DNA from: Peptoniphilus equinus
Lineage (GTDB): Bacteria > Bacillota > Clostridia > Tissierellales > Peptoniphilaceae
NCBI RefSeq assembly: GCF_027921445.1
Contig: NZ_CP115667.1
Coordinates: 806,001 to 870,000 of the forward strand
Direction of reading: 5' to 3'
Length of the DNA stretch: 64,000 nt
Shown here: one piece after another, positions 19,100 to 28,089 of the stretch
Layout: every line of letters starts with the position of its first letter
Position numbering within the stretch: position 1 is the stretch's first letter
Notes under the pieces: generated by a model
What the model was told of the DNA's origin: nothing
The model's database searches: none
Seen by the model: the letters and a program-made list of their open reading frames with translations, nothing else
Position numbers and translations under genes: made by a program

Positions 19100-20143
19100 T
19101 TACAAGTCATCCACTAAAGCGCCGCTTTTTGCATAAGCTGTAGAGCGTGCTTCAAAGAAATCCGTTTTAATCATATTGGCATTGCTATAATTGGACACCC
19201 ACGTCATGGTAGACGGTTCATCATCATAGCCTTCATAAATTTTTTCAAAGCCAAGATCCGTACAACGTAAATTGGCTAAGTATTTAATGTAGTCCTCTAC
19301 CATCTGTTCCGTGAGCCCCTCAATATCATTGCCGATGACATACTTGCCCCAGGCCATTTCCTGCTCTGCGCCTTCATGAATCATCTCACGGAATTCAGAC
19401 ATCAGTTCCGGCGTGAAGAGCTCCGCTTCTTCCACACGAAGCTCGTTGATAATGTTTTTAAATAGATAGAGATGGGTGCTTTCATCTCGATTAATGTAGC
19501 GAATTTGCTGCGCTGATCCTGTCATGCGGCCATTGCGAGCCAAGTTATAGAAGAACATAAATCCACTATAAAAGTAAATACCCTCGAGAATATAATTGCC
19601 CATACAAACTCTTAAGAAGTTTTCTGCAGATTTTTCTTCCTGAAACCGGTTGTAAATGTTACCGATAAAGGTGTTGCGACGAAGCAGATGGGCATCGTCA
19701 CGCCATTGATAGAGGATTTCATCACGCTTATTCGGCTCACAAATAGAATCCAACATATAGCTGTAACTTTGGGAATGAATAGCTTCTTGGAAAGTTTGAA
19801 TACACAGGCAGAGATTCACCTCATTGGCAGTGATATATTCACCTACATTGGGTAAATTCGCCGTTTGAATACTGTCCAAGAAAATTAAAAAACTGAGAAT
19901 TTTATCGTAGGCAGTACGTTCTGTCTCATCCAGTTTCGGGTATTGCTTCTTATCTTGTGCTAAGTTAATCTCTTCAGGGATCCAAAAATTATTCATGGAT
20001 TGGCGATACCACTTGGACACCCACTCGTATTTCATGTTGTTAAAATCATTCAAATTGGTGGTATTGCCATTAATCATACGACGTTTTAACAGTTCAATAT
20101 CGCCATCAGGATTAAATAGAGCCTTTTTGGTAATTGATGTCAT
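19100..20143 (-). CDS. nrdB: Ribonucleotide reductase class I, small (beta) subunit
   Basis: 347 aa. The dimetal ligands can be read: Asp in FLIFLDSIQ, Glu and His in FQEAIHSQSY, Glu in LEGIYFY, and Glu/His in NRDESTHL. The radical tyrosine is at the expected position four residues after the first histidine (HSQSY). It generates the radical used by NrdA for making deoxyribonucleotides, normally an oxygen-requiring activation. Two ATGs occur in tandem (20146, 20143); the second has better spacing from AGGAGG. It follows nrdA by 16 nt. Confidence 0.94.
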   Translation of the reverse strand: MTSITKKALFNPDGDIELLKRRMINGNTTNLNDFNNMKYEWVSKWYRQSMNNFWIPEEINLAQDKKQYPKLDETERTAYDKILSFLIFLDSIQTANLPNVGEYITANEVNLCLCIQTFQEAIHSQSYSYMLDSICEPNKRDEILYQWRDDAHLLRRNTFIGNIYNRFQEEKSAENFLRVCMGNYILEGIYFYSGFMFFYNLARNGRMTGSAQQIRYINRDESTHLYLFKNIINELRVEEAELFTPELMSEFREMIHEGAEQEMAWGKYVIGNDIEGLTEQMVEDYIKYLANLRCTDLGFEKIYEGYDDEPSTMTWVSNYSNANMIKTDFFEARSTAYAKSGALVDDL

Positions 20144-20159
20144 CATACCCTCCTATTCA

Positions 20160-22721
20160 TTATAGTGCACAGCTTTTACATTCTTCTACTTCCAACGCTT
20201 TTGAGCGAATATAGTACACGGTCTTGACGCCTTCATGGTAGGCTTCAAGATACAGGTTCAGAATTTGTCTGAAAGTGTAGTCATTAGTGATATACAGGTT
20301 CATGCTTTGAGCTTGATCGACATGCCGACTTCGCACACCACAGGCTTTTATCGACCAAGACTGATCTAAGCGGTGAGCTTCGGTGTAGTATCCGTAAGTA
20401 CTCATGGTCAGATCCGGTGCCACCCGAGGAATAAGTCCGTTCTTCTTCTCATCATAATAAAAGCGATTTAAAATCGGATCAATACCTGCCGTGGTGCCTG
20501 CGACAATGGACGTGGATGACGTCGGCGCTATGGCAAGTAAATACCCATTTCTAAGACCGTGGGTTGCAATCTTTTCTTTCAGGGCCAACCACCTCTCACT
20601 CGTGTAATTGCGCTGTGTGAAATAACGACCGTTCTCCCACTCGGAACCTTGAAAGTAGGGATAAGCACCTTTATCTAAAGCCGTTTCATACGACGCTTTA
20701 ATGGCATAGTAGTTGATGGAATCAAAGACCTTATCTACAAAGTCCAAATGTTCATCGCTTTCCCACAAAACATGATGTGCAGCGAGCATATGATGATACC
20801 CGGACACACCAAGACCGATAGGACGATAGCGACTGTTGTTAACTTCGGCATCAGCCACAGGAAAATAATTTAATTCGATAACATTGTCCAGAGCTCGAAC
20901 GACTGAAGTCGTAACTTCTTCCAATTCCGCTTCATCCAAGACATTGAGCTTGCCCAAATTTAAACTGGCCAGATTACAAACCACAAAATCGCCCGGTTTT
21001 ACTTTTGTGACAATGACAGTATCGCCATCTTCAGTGGTTATCGTCTCGGAGCGTTCTTCCGATGGCGACATATTCTGCGCAATTTCAGTGCACAAATTGG
21101 AGCAGTAGATGACGCCTTTATGCTTATTAGGATTGGCGCGATTTACTGTGTCCCGATTAAAAGCAAATGGCGTACCGGTTTCCACTGCGGATTTAATAAT
21201 AAGGCGAACCAGTTCTTTAATTGGGATCCAGCGTTTGGAAATGCTTTCGTCTTTCAGGCATTCCAAATATTTTTCCGTCCACTCGGTACCGAAGGTATCC
21301 TCCAGTGCAAATCCCTTTTTAGTTAATACTTCGTGGGGATCAAGCAGACCCCACTGTCCTTCCATATTTGTCTCAACTTGTTCCCAAAAATAATCAGGAT
21401 AGCAAACTGCCGGGAAGACATCATGAGCCTTCATACGGTCATCGCCATTATTAGTTCGCAGGTTTAAAAATTCGGGGATATCTTTATGCCATACATCTAA
21501 ATATACAGCGCAGGCACCTTGTCGAACCCCCAGCTGATCCACTGCCACCGCCGTATCATTGGCAAGTTTAATCCAGCGAATCACACCGCCTGCCGCACCT
21601 TCAAAGCCGCGTATATCTGAACCTCGGGATCTGACCTTTCCAAAATAAAGCCCCATACCGCCGCCAAATTTGCTGACATTGGCAAAGTTAGTGATACTGC
21701 GATAAATACCTCTCAAATCATCAGGGACTGTATCGATAAAGCATGAACTCAATTGGTGAAACGGCTTTCTGGCGTTGGAAAGGGTTGGTGTTGCCATCGT
21801 AACTTGTAAAAGACTCAGCATATCGTAGAAACGGCGGACCCACGTCAATCTATTTGTTGTCTCAGGAATAGCCAAAAATAAAGCAATGCCAAGATACATT
21901 TCTTGTATGGATTCCAGCGGCGTATGATTGTGCGTGCGAATGACATAACGCCCTACTAATAAGTCATAGCCCGAGTAATTGAGTAGACCATTTCTAGTCT
22001 CGTCAATAAAGCTACCCGCTTCTAAAAGGTCTTCCTTAGAATATGCCCTTAGGACGTCCTCACCATAGAGTCCCATGGCCGTAAGTCGTTTGATTTTATC
22101 GTAAAAATTGAGCTCAGAGTACGTTTTTTTTGTAGCATCGTCATCTGGTACCGGGAGTTCCTCCCAAGCAGCTTTAAGTTTTTGAGTGTAGAGCAGGTGA
22201 TAAAAACGCCCCGCAATAAACTCCCATCGTGTAGCTTCCTCATTGGTCAACTCAATCGCCGCTTTAATGAGAGCATTGAAATGGTCTTCTATGTTTGCTT
22301 GCGGCTTATAAAAACTTTGAAACTTTCTAAGAAGTTGATTGAGGTCATAAGCATCATCCGAAAAATCTTTTTCAATTTGAATTAGCGTTTCAGGTAATGT
22401 ATCAATGTCTAAAAAGTATTGTTCGATAGATTCACGCGTGGCACGCTTGCGACGTCGATTTTCACGATAAAGAATATAAGCCTTAGCCACTTTAAAGTGG
22501 TTGGACTCCATTAAACTCAATTCGACTAAATCCTGGATGTGCTCTACCGTTGTTTCGACTATGCTGCCATACTGTGCTTCCACATTGTCGACCAAACAGT
22601 CCAACTCCTCTTTAGAGATAGTTACAGACTCTTCTACAAAAGCTTTTTCCATAGCTCGACATATTTTAGCGCGTTCATAAGGCACGGATCGGCCATCTCG
22701 TTTGCGTACACGTTGAATCAA
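20160..22721 (-). CDS. nrdA: Ribonucleotide reductase class I, large (alpha) subunit
   Basis: About 853 aa. An N-terminal ATP-cone (VRKRDGRSVPYERAKICRAM) gives allosteric control; catalytic cysteines lie in QLSSCFID and in the NLCTEI region, and the C-terminal CKSC pair relays reducing power. A frame opens at ATG 22757, but that start has a weak ribosome binding site, whereas a TTG at 22721 follows GGGAGG by 7 nt and starts directly before the ATP-cone. It reduces ribonucleoside diphosphates with NrdB. A class III enzyme is also encoded at 44-46.8 kb. Confidence 0.94.
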   Translation of the reverse strand: MIQRVRKRDGRSVPYERAKICRAMEKAFVEESVTISKEELDCLVDNVEAQYGSIVETTVEHIQDLVELSLMESNHFKVAKAYILYRENRRRKRATRESIEQYFLDIDTLPETLIQIEKDFSDDAYDLNQLLRKFQSFYKPQANIEDHFNALIKAAIELTNEEATRWEFIAGRFYHLLYTQKLKAAWEELPVPDDDATKKTYSELNFYDKIKRLTAMGLYGEDVLRAYSKEDLLEAGSFIDETRNGLLNYSGYDLLVGRYVIRTHNHTPLESIQEMYLGIALFLAIPETTNRLTWVRRFYDMLSLLQVTMATPTLSNARKPFHQLSSCFIDTVPDDLRGIYRSITNFANVSKFGGGMGLYFGKVRSRGSDIRGFEGAAGGVIRWIKLANDTAVAVDQLGVRQGACAVYLDVWHKDIPEFLNLRTNNGDDRMKAHDVFPAVCYPDYFWEQVETNMEGQWGLLDPHEVLTKKGFALEDTFGTEWTEKYLECLKDESISKRWIPIKELVRLIIKSAVETGTPFAFNRDTVNRANPNKHKGVIYCSNLCTEIAQNMSPSEERSETITTEDGDTVIVTKVKPGDFVVCNLASLNLGKLNVLDEAELEEVTTSVVRALDNVIELNYFPVADAEVNNSRYRPIGLGVSGYHHMLAAHHVLWESDEHLDFVDKVFDSINYYAIKASYETALDKGAYPYFQGSEWENGRYFTQRNYTSERWLALKEKIATHGLRNGYLLAIAPTSSTSIVAGTTAGIDPILNRFYYDEKKNGLIPRVAPDLTMSTYGYYTEAHRLDQSWSIKACGVRSRHVDQAQSMNLYITNDYTFRQILNLYLEAYHEGVKTVYYIRSKALEVEECKSCAL

Positions 22722-22788
22722 TTGATTTCCTCCCAAAACACCAGATATTGGTTGCATTGCTTATTTTTATCCTAAATATAGTATATTA

Positions 22789-22817
22789 ATTGTATGGTTT
22801 TTATCCTTCAAAGTCAA
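22789..22817 (-). promoter_or_regulatory. Sigma-A promoter of nrdAB
   Basis: Minus strand TTGACT (22817-22812), 17-bp spacer, TACAAT (22794-22789). An AT-rich segment with partial symmetry (22775-22795) follows at the start point; an NrdR box there is possible, but the match is too weak to claim. Confidence 0.7.
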
Positions 22818-22847
22818 TTATGGAGCGCACATGCAAAAAAATTTTCA

Positions 22848-22877
22848 TAAAAAAACAACAAGGTTGCCCTTGTTGTT
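22848..22877 (-). terminator. Intrinsic terminator after the 183-aa gene
   Basis: A perfect 10-bp stem AACAACAAGG/CCTTGTTGTT with a 4-nt loop, followed by TTTTTT on the minus strand. It overlaps the end of the 22876 gene. Confidence 0.82.
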
Positions 22878-23427
22878 AATAACGTTCATTGATATACTCC
22901 TCAATCAGAGAGTGCTGAATACCTTCATAAAAAACATTCTCAGTTCTTAAAATATTTAAAAGCCAAGGTGCTTTGGAATGAAAGATCGCCTCTTTTTTAT
23001 CATTGAGTACAATTTCATAAAGTTGATGGTTTAATCGTGACGAATCACACTTTATGTAATAACACGAGACGTTTTCGAAATTTTGTAATCGCAAAAGTGT
23101 CAAAGCCGTCTCGTCTTTATAGTGATAGTATTTGTTGGATAAATTGAGATAATAATTGTAATACCGAGCGTGTTTTTTCGTATGTCTCACATCTTTTGCA
23201 AGCATACGATAAAATTTTGCCATACCGTTATAATACTGATAATTGTACATACCTTTTTCATAGGAATCAATTTTCAGATAGGGTGTGGCATTTTCATTTT
23301 GAAAATAATTAAAATTATGTTCCAAAAATTCACGCTTGGAGATATCTCCATTGGTGTATTGCATAATTAAAAAAGAACGATGTTCGAAAAACTTATCAAA
23401 CTTATTCTTTTTCTTTACAGATATCAC
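22876..23427 (-). CDS. Conserved small cytosolic protein, possibly DUF6648-like
   Basis: 183 aa, very rich in Tyr, Asn, Lys and His; no signal peptide or membrane helix. A Tyr-rich core (NYQYYNGMAKFYRML, ARYYNYYLNLSNKYYHYKD) and the N-terminal pattern FEHRSFLIMQYTNGDISKREFLE resemble a family of uncharacterised clostridial proteins that I recall as DUF6648, from memory only. Function unknown. It is the last gene of a string with the 27-aa membrane peptide and the P-loop protein, and ends in its own terminator. Confidence 0.6.
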   Translation of the reverse strand: MISVKKKNKFDKFFEHRSFLIMQYTNGDISKREFLEHNFNYFQNENATPYLKIDSYEKGMYNYQYYNGMAKFYRMLAKDVRHTKKHARYYNYYLNLSNKYYHYKDETALTLLRLQNFENVSCYYIKCDSSRLNHQLYEIVLNDKKEAIFHSKAPWLLNILRTENVFYEGIQHSLIEEYINERY

Positions 23428-23443
23428 AGTATCCTCAAATCTA

Positions 23444-23527
23444 TTATCTTACGAGCTGTAGTAAAATTGGAGCCACCATAAGTACAGCTAAAACAATGGC
23501 AATAATACGTACAGTATTCTTGTTCAC
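23444..23527 (-). CDS. 27-residue single-helix membrane peptide
   Basis: A GTG-started frame of 27 codons begins on the base after the stop codon of the P-loop gene. AAAGGAG lies 6 nt before the GTG, inside that gene's last codons. The peptide reads MNKNTVRIIAIVLAVLMVAP then ILLQLVR: a short charged N-terminus, one hydrophobic helix and a basic end. This layout resembles small one-helix Firmicutes proteins such as Prli42 or DUF4044, but the sequence is too short to assign. The ribosome binding site and tight spacing make translation likely. Confidence 0.65.
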   Translation of the reverse strand: MNKNTVRIIAIVLAVLMVAPILLQLVR

Positions 23528-23956
23528 TTAGTTCTCCTTTTCTACTGTGATGGCGTGGTCTTTCAAAACATCTGTCAATTCAGATTCTTTGATGTCAGTA
23601 TTGATAAAAACTTCTTTATCTTTCAGATCCTCAATGCACTCTAACTTATTGGTGATGTATTCCAAATCTTGTGCAGTCAAGTTTAATATTTTATAAATGC
23701 CGTCAATATAAACTTTTTCCAAATCATAGTCCATGGCGAGAAGTCCGCAGATAAAACCATAGAACGCTTCTCTGTCATTAAGATGATAATCGGTGGCGTT
23801 GATAAGACGTACATTGTAATCCAGACTAAAAATGTGATCGTCATCCACTTCCACAAAAGCAATATTACCATTGCCGCTCTTTAGATCTTCATTGGCATTT
23901 TCAATAAGCCATCTTGTCTTTCCGGATCCTTTTTCGCCTAAAATAAATTTAACCAT
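23528..23956 (-). CDS. P-loop nucleotide-binding protein of unknown role
   Basis: 142 aa. A Walker A motif GEKGSGKT (residues 6-13) follows a beta strand, and a possible Walker B is KVYIDGIYKIL. The rest is acidic with no second domain. A longer frame opens at 24070, but ATG 23956 has AAAGGA upstream and avoids overlap with the radical SAM gene. Small ATPases like this are often annotated only as ATP-binding proteins. Function unknown. Confidence 0.65.
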   Translation of the reverse strand: MVKFILGEKGSGKTRWLIENANEDLKSGNGNIAFVEVDDDHIFSLDYNVRLINATDYHLNDREAFYGFICGLLAMDYDLEKVYIDGIYKILNLTAQDLEYITNKLECIEDLKDKEVFINTDIKESELTDVLKDHAITVEKEN

Positions 23957-23960
23957 GATA

Positions 23961-24878
23961 TCATGTCCTTTCATAATATTGTCCCTGATAAGCATTTGAT
24001 TGCTCCATCTTTGCAACGATCGCATCCCGGATTTTCCACCACGATGTATTCCAGTTACAAAAGAGAGCATTTTCTTCAGGTGCCCTTCCGATCAACCTTT
24101 GCACTACAACATCCGCAGATAGATGTTGTAAAAATAATATCACACGCTTTTCATAATCGTCTAAAGAAATTATATCAATTTTACCGGACTGATACAATTC
24201 TCCCATAACGGTATTTTTGACAATGTAGAGTGCATGAAGTTTCACTTCCTCAACGCCGAGAACGCTGATAAGCTTTGAGGTTTCAACGGTATCCAAGGTG
24301 TCGTCATACGGCAGATTGAGAATGACATGAGCACATACTCTAAGACCTCTGCGATGTGCTCGAAGTACAGCATCTACAAAATCCGCCGTCCCATGGCCTC
24401 GGTTTACTTTGTGTAAAGTGTGATAATTTGCCGTTTGAAGTCCAATCTCTAAGGTGACAAAATAAGTCTTATTGACCTCAGCCAAATAATCTAACACTTC
24501 TTCGCTCAAGCAATCCGGGCGTGTTGAAATACTCACGCCTACAATATCCGAGATAAGGGCAGCTTCCACATTGGCTTTAAAGCTTTCAAAATCCACATAA
24601 GTATTGGTAAAATTTTGAAAATATGCTATAAACTTTTTAGCTTTAAAACGTTTGATGACCCTTGCTTTGTTGAGCTCAAGTTGATTGGCAATTGTGCCGT
24701 CGGTGTTTTCAAAACTTCCCCCTTCTTCCCCACAGAACGTGCACCCTCCTATTGCAAGGGTACCATCTCTGTTTGGACAAGTGAGATTGAGTTTTATAGG
24801 CAGTTTATATACTTTTTCACCGAAATAGTTGTATAAAAACTGTGAATAGGTATTGTATAAAGGAGGATTATTCTTCAT
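23961..24878 (-). CDS. YtqA-like radical SAM protein (TIGR01212 type)
   Basis: About 305 aa. The unusual radical SAM cluster motif with a long first spacing is visible (LTCPNRDGTLAIGGCTFC), as in the YtqA/YhcC family, followed by GVSISTRPDCLSEEVLDYL and the glycine-rich ALEIGL-like strand (VTLEIGLQTAN). Some members have been linked to tRNA modification; the substrate here is unknown. The start chosen at 24878 overlaps the last codons of the DUF1292 gene, implying coupled translation; an upstream in-frame start at 24935 has no better signal. Confidence 0.83.
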   Translation of the reverse strand: MKNNPPLYNTYSQFLYNYFGEKVYKLPIKLNLTCPNRDGTLAIGGCTFCGEEGGSFENTDGTIANQLELNKARVIKRFKAKKFIAYFQNFTNTYVDFESFKANVEAALISDIVGVSISTRPDCLSEEVLDYLAEVNKTYFVTLEIGLQTANYHTLHKVNRGHGTADFVDAVLRAHRRGLRVCAHVILNLPYDDTLDTVETSKLISVLGVEEVKLHALYIVKNTVMGELYQSGKIDIISLDDYEKRVILFLQHLSADVVVQRLIGRAPEENALFCNWNTSWWKIRDAIVAKMEQSNAYQGQYYERT

Positions 24879-25185
24879 CCTCGCCAAGTTGATTGAAGAC
24901 TTCAGCCACACGGTCAAATTCTTCTTCACTTTCAATTTCTACGAGTTCAATTTCTTCATCTTCAAGTTCTTCATATTTAAAGAGAAGAATATCGCCATCT
25001 TCCACTTCATCTTCCGCAACAAGTGCAATATAGTTGCCGCCATCTACTTCAAAGGTGTCGATAACCACACAATCCAACTCGCCGCCGTCTTCCATTGGAA
25101 TACTAATCACATCGTATTCGTAAGTTTCTTCATGCTCATGTTCATGATCGTGGTTGCATCCGCAATTGTGTTGATGTTCAGTCAT
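24868..25185 (-). CDS. DUF1292 protein with His/Cys-rich N-terminus
   Basis: 105 aa. The first 20 residues (HQHNCGCNHDHEHEHE) are a likely metal-binding segment. The remainder is a very acidic DUF1292 domain (DVISIPMEDGGELDC through LVEIESEEEFDRVAEVFNQL). DUF1292 proteins (YrzB-like) are widespread in Firmicutes with unknown function. AGGAGG precedes the ATG. Next to pepD upstream and the radical SAM gene downstream. Confidence 0.8.
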   Translation of the reverse strand: MTEHQHNCGCNHDHEHEHEETYEYDVISIPMEDGGELDCVVIDTFEVDGGNYIALVAEDEVEDGDILLFKYEELEDEEIELVEIESEEEFDRVAEVFNQLGEDEE

Positions 25186-25199
25186 GGTGACCTCCTAAT

Positions 25200-26639
25200 T
25201 TATAAGTTTTTTAAAAGTTCTATTACAAAGTTATATACGCGTTCGGTGGAGCTAATGGAAAGATTTTCTCCGGGTGCATGAGCACCCCGAATGTTCGGTC
25301 CGATGGAAATCATATCAATATCCCCAATAGATTCTTTAAAAATACCGCATTCCAAACCTGCATGAATCGCTTCCAATTCAATGTCTTTACCGTAGAGTTC
25401 ACGATAGGTGCTGACTACAGCATCGCGAATTGGAGAATGCTCAGTGTATTCCCACGCCGGATAGTCCGTGATAATTTCATAGCGCCCTCCGGTGAGTGCA
25501 GCAATAATGCGATTACGCATACTGATCTCCTCTTTGAGAGATTGCAGTGCGGAACGAATATTGGTCGTAATTACGACAATATCATCATGGGTTTCAATGA
25601 CACCTACATTAACTGAAGCGCCTACGAGGCCTTCGATATCATGACTCATGGACTGTACACCGTTTGGTAGAAGCCGCAGCGCTTGAATAATGTGACATTT
25701 TACATCTTCGGTAAAGACAGTCTCCACTGACTGAGCTTTTTCCAAATTAAGCCGCACATCCGGATCAACGTTGCCAAGTTCTTTTACAAAATCACGGTTG
25801 AGTGCAATAATTTGTTTTTGAACGCCGATGACCTCCGCTTCCCTTAATGTGATAATGGCACGGGCATCCCGAGGAATAGCGTTCGGTTTTGCCCCACCTT
25901 CTATATAGGCAAGCTCAACCTTATCTTTTAATTCATAGAGTGCACGGCCAAGAAGGACGTTGGAATTGCCCAACCCTTTATTAATTTCCTGTCCGGAGTG
26001 ACCGCCTTTTAGACCGGTTATGGAGAGTTCATAGAAAACTTCGCCTTCAGGACTTTGTGTGGTCTTCTGATACGTTAACGTATCACGCCGTCCGGCAGCA
26101 CAAGCGATACAAGCTACGCCCTCCTGTTCAGAGTCTAAATTCAAAAGACGTTTGCCGGTTAGCATTGAGCCATCCAGATTCTTAGCGCCGGTCATACCAC
26201 TTTCTTCATTGGATGTGACTAACAGTTCGAGAGGTGGATGAGCCAAATCATCAGCATCTAAAATAGCAAGGCCCATAGCAACAGCAATGCCGTTATCAGC
26301 GCCCAATGTTGTCTCCTTAGAAAATACAAGATCCCCTTCTACCTGTACAGGGATAGCGTCTTTTGAAAAATCAATGCTGCACGTTTTTTCCTTTTCACAG
26401 ACCATATCCATATGACCTTGAATAATAAGAGGTTCTTTATCTTCATAACCGGCAGTCCCGGGTTTTTTTATGACAACATTGTTATGAGCATCCCGCAATA
26501 CTTCCAGTTGATGATCCTTTGCAAAGGATTCGAGGTAGTCTGCTATTTGATCTTCTTCAAATGAACACCGCGGAATTTGAGTAATGGCTTCAAAATACTC
26601 AAAAACACGTGCGGGTTTCAATCCTTGTAATTTATTCAC
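25200..26639 (-). CDS. pepD: Aminoacyl-histidine dipeptidase (PepD, M20 family)
   Basis: 479 aa from a GTG start with AAGGAGGAA upstream. M20 zinc-site motifs are present: IIQGHMDMVCEK, the ETTLGADNGIAVAMGLAIL segment with the bridging Asp, TSNEESGMTGAKNL, LLNLDSEQEG, and the late His in GAHAPGENLSISS. A lid domain is inserted at about residues 210-380. It hydrolyses dipeptides in the cytoplasm, supporting amino-acid fermentation. Together with PepP and PepT it makes a rich peptidase set. Confidence 0.95.
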   Translation of the reverse strand: MNKLQGLKPARVFEYFEAITQIPRCSFEEDQIADYLESFAKDHQLEVLRDAHNNVVIKKPGTAGYEDKEPLIIQGHMDMVCEKEKTCSIDFSKDAIPVQVEGDLVFSKETTLGADNGIAVAMGLAILDADDLAHPPLELLVTSNEESGMTGAKNLDGSMLTGKRLLNLDSEQEGVACIACAAGRRDTLTYQKTTQSPEGEVFYELSITGLKGGHSGQEINKGLGNSNVLLGRALYELKDKVELAYIEGGAKPNAIPRDARAIITLREAEVIGVQKQIIALNRDFVKELGNVDPDVRLNLEKAQSVETVFTEDVKCHIIQALRLLPNGVQSMSHDIEGLVGASVNVGVIETHDDIVVITTNIRSALQSLKEEISMRNRIIAALTGGRYEIITDYPAWEYTEHSPIRDAVVSTYRELYGKDIELEAIHAGLECGIFKESIGDIDMISIGPNIRGAHAPGENLSISSTERVYNFVIELLKNL

Positions 26640-26692
26640 AACATTCCTCCTTAGACTCTATTATACCTAATAGGAACCTTGTTTTCACGTTT

Positions 26693-28012
26693 TTATTCCA
26701 GACATCGAAGTAATTCTGCCATAAGCGTTTCGTAGTCGGTAGTTGGACTTAAATGCGTCAAACAGTCTTCCAAAAGTTCAAAATTTCCAATGACCAGTTT
26801 ATAGGCGCTGTAGCCTTTTTCAAACTGATGATAGCATTGATTTAACAGAGCTTGTTCCAGCTGTATCGATTCTTCTTTAGAAAGGTTATATCTTTCAGTC
26901 ATTGTAAGAAATAACAACGTATACTTATACCGAATAAACGTCAAAAAGCTTTCAAGAATAGTGACGTAATTACCACCCTCAATGCGATGAATAATCTTTA
27001 ATAACAAATTCCAATAAAAGTCTTTTTGAATAATGCTTTCAACACCTTTTCCCAAAGCATCCGTAAAGGGATCTTGGGTTTGGACATGTCTATCGAATTC
27101 AATGGTTTCTTCGATGTTCATATTCACTGTGGCGATGTTATTGATTTGATCAATGAGCTTGACAAAATTTTCGCCATAGGACAGTTCTCGTGCTTTTGAT
27201 GCATTGGATTGCAAATACTCCACCACAATATCGGAAGTCTTTTTAAAGTTAAATTCAAAGCCCAGCTCTTCTCGAATCTTGGCACTGAAAATATCATGGA
27301 TAATCTTTGAAAGCAGATAGTTCAGTTGCCTATTAGCGGAATCCACGGCACTGGCATCAAACCGCTGTACATGATCGAATAAAATTTGAAGCTGTTTATC
27401 CACCATGTAAAGCGAGTCTTTAATTGAAGCCATAATTTCTTTGATGAAATTTTCATTCATCATGTAGTTATAGTTTTTGTAGAGAATACGGTGATCAATT
27501 TCACCCCAGAAGCCGTTGACCATAGATTTAATTTGAAGCTCAAAGTTAAATTTATTCAAGCCGTATTCATAAATACCATCAATTTTATAAATTTCAAATC
27601 CGTTCTTTTGTATCTGTGGCTGTTTTTCAGCTAATTTCAAAAGAATCGGGGAACTTTCTGTGGTCTTATAGTAGCCGTCATAAGCTTTATATGTAAATAA
27701 GCTTTTAATCTCTTTAAAAAGAAGTTCTTCTTCTTTCAAAAAACGACACTCAATACGCAGTCCGATGAGATCGGAAATTTTCATCAGCATGGATTCAGCA
27801 TCTTGAGTCTCTATAAAGTAATTATTCTTAACAATTTTCTCTCTTAAGCTGTTTTCTGATTTGATGCGGTAAGAAATGTTGGTCACATTGGACATATCCA
27901 AGGTATCTTTAAGAAAGTCCTCAATATTTTCTGCCAGCTCTTCCAAAGTAGGATAATAGTATGTGAGAAGTTCCACACTTTTATCAATGTAGTCAAATAG
28001 TTGAAGTTTCAT
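26693..28012 (-). CDS. RelA/SpoT-fold (p)ppGpp synthetase-like protein with long C-terminal extension
   Basis: 439 aa from the ATG at 28012, which has AGGAGG 4 nt upstream. Residues about 40-190 carry synthetase motifs: YRIKSENSLREKI (ATP-binding basic strand), DLIGLRIECRF with the catalytic Asp, and FELQIKSMVNGFWGEIDHRI with the catalytic Glu. The usual guanine-stacking YxSLH loop is replaced by NGFEIYK. No hydrolase HD, TGS or ACT domain. The following about 240 residues are helical and unrecognised. It may be a divergent alarmone or other nucleotide pyrophosphokinase; activity is not certain. Confidence 0.65.
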   Translation of the reverse strand: MKLQLFDYIDKSVELLTYYYPTLEELAENIEDFLKDTLDMSNVTNISYRIKSENSLREKIVKNNYFIETQDAESMLMKISDLIGLRIECRFLKEEELLFKEIKSLFTYKAYDGYYKTTESSPILLKLAEKQPQIQKNGFEIYKIDGIYEYGLNKFNFELQIKSMVNGFWGEIDHRILYKNYNYMMNENFIKEIMASIKDSLYMVDKQLQILFDHVQRFDASAVDSANRQLNYLLSKIIHDIFSAKIREELGFEFNFKKTSDIVVEYLQSNASKARELSYGENFVKLIDQINNIATVNMNIEETIEFDRHVQTQDPFTDALGKGVESIIQKDFYWNLLLKIIHRIEGGNYVTILESFLTFIRYKYTLLFLTMTERYNLSKEESIQLEQALLNQCYHQFEKGYSAYKLVIGNFELLEDCLTHLSPTTDYETLMAELLRCLE

Positions 28013-28029
28013 ACTGCCTCCTAGCTTTA

Positions 28030-28058
28030 AGTATACCCTAGACACATAAAAATCCCAA
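28030..28058 (-). promoter_or_regulatory. Possible promoter overlapping a terminator, before the RelA-like gene
   Basis: Minus strand TTGGGA (28058-28053), 17-bp spacer, TATACT (28035-28030). The -35 lies inside the prsA terminator stem. A start here would leave only about 11 nt before the ATG. Confidence 0.4.
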
Positions 28059-28074
28059 GATGTCTCTTGGGATT
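28046..28074 (-). terminator. Intrinsic terminator after prsA
   Basis: AATCCCAAGA/TCTTGGGATT, 10-bp stem with 4-nt loop, followed by a short T-run on the minus strand. Confidence 0.78.
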
Positions 28075-28089
28075 ACTGTATTGATCATA

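Noticed and set aside
22775-22795. NrdR box upstream of nrdAB
   Set aside because: AT-rich partial symmetry only; no second box at helical spacing and no match near nrdD.
23961-24070. Longer N-terminus for the P-loop protein
   Set aside because: It would overlap the radical SAM gene by 110 nt and put 38 non-conserved residues before a normal start with ribosome binding site.
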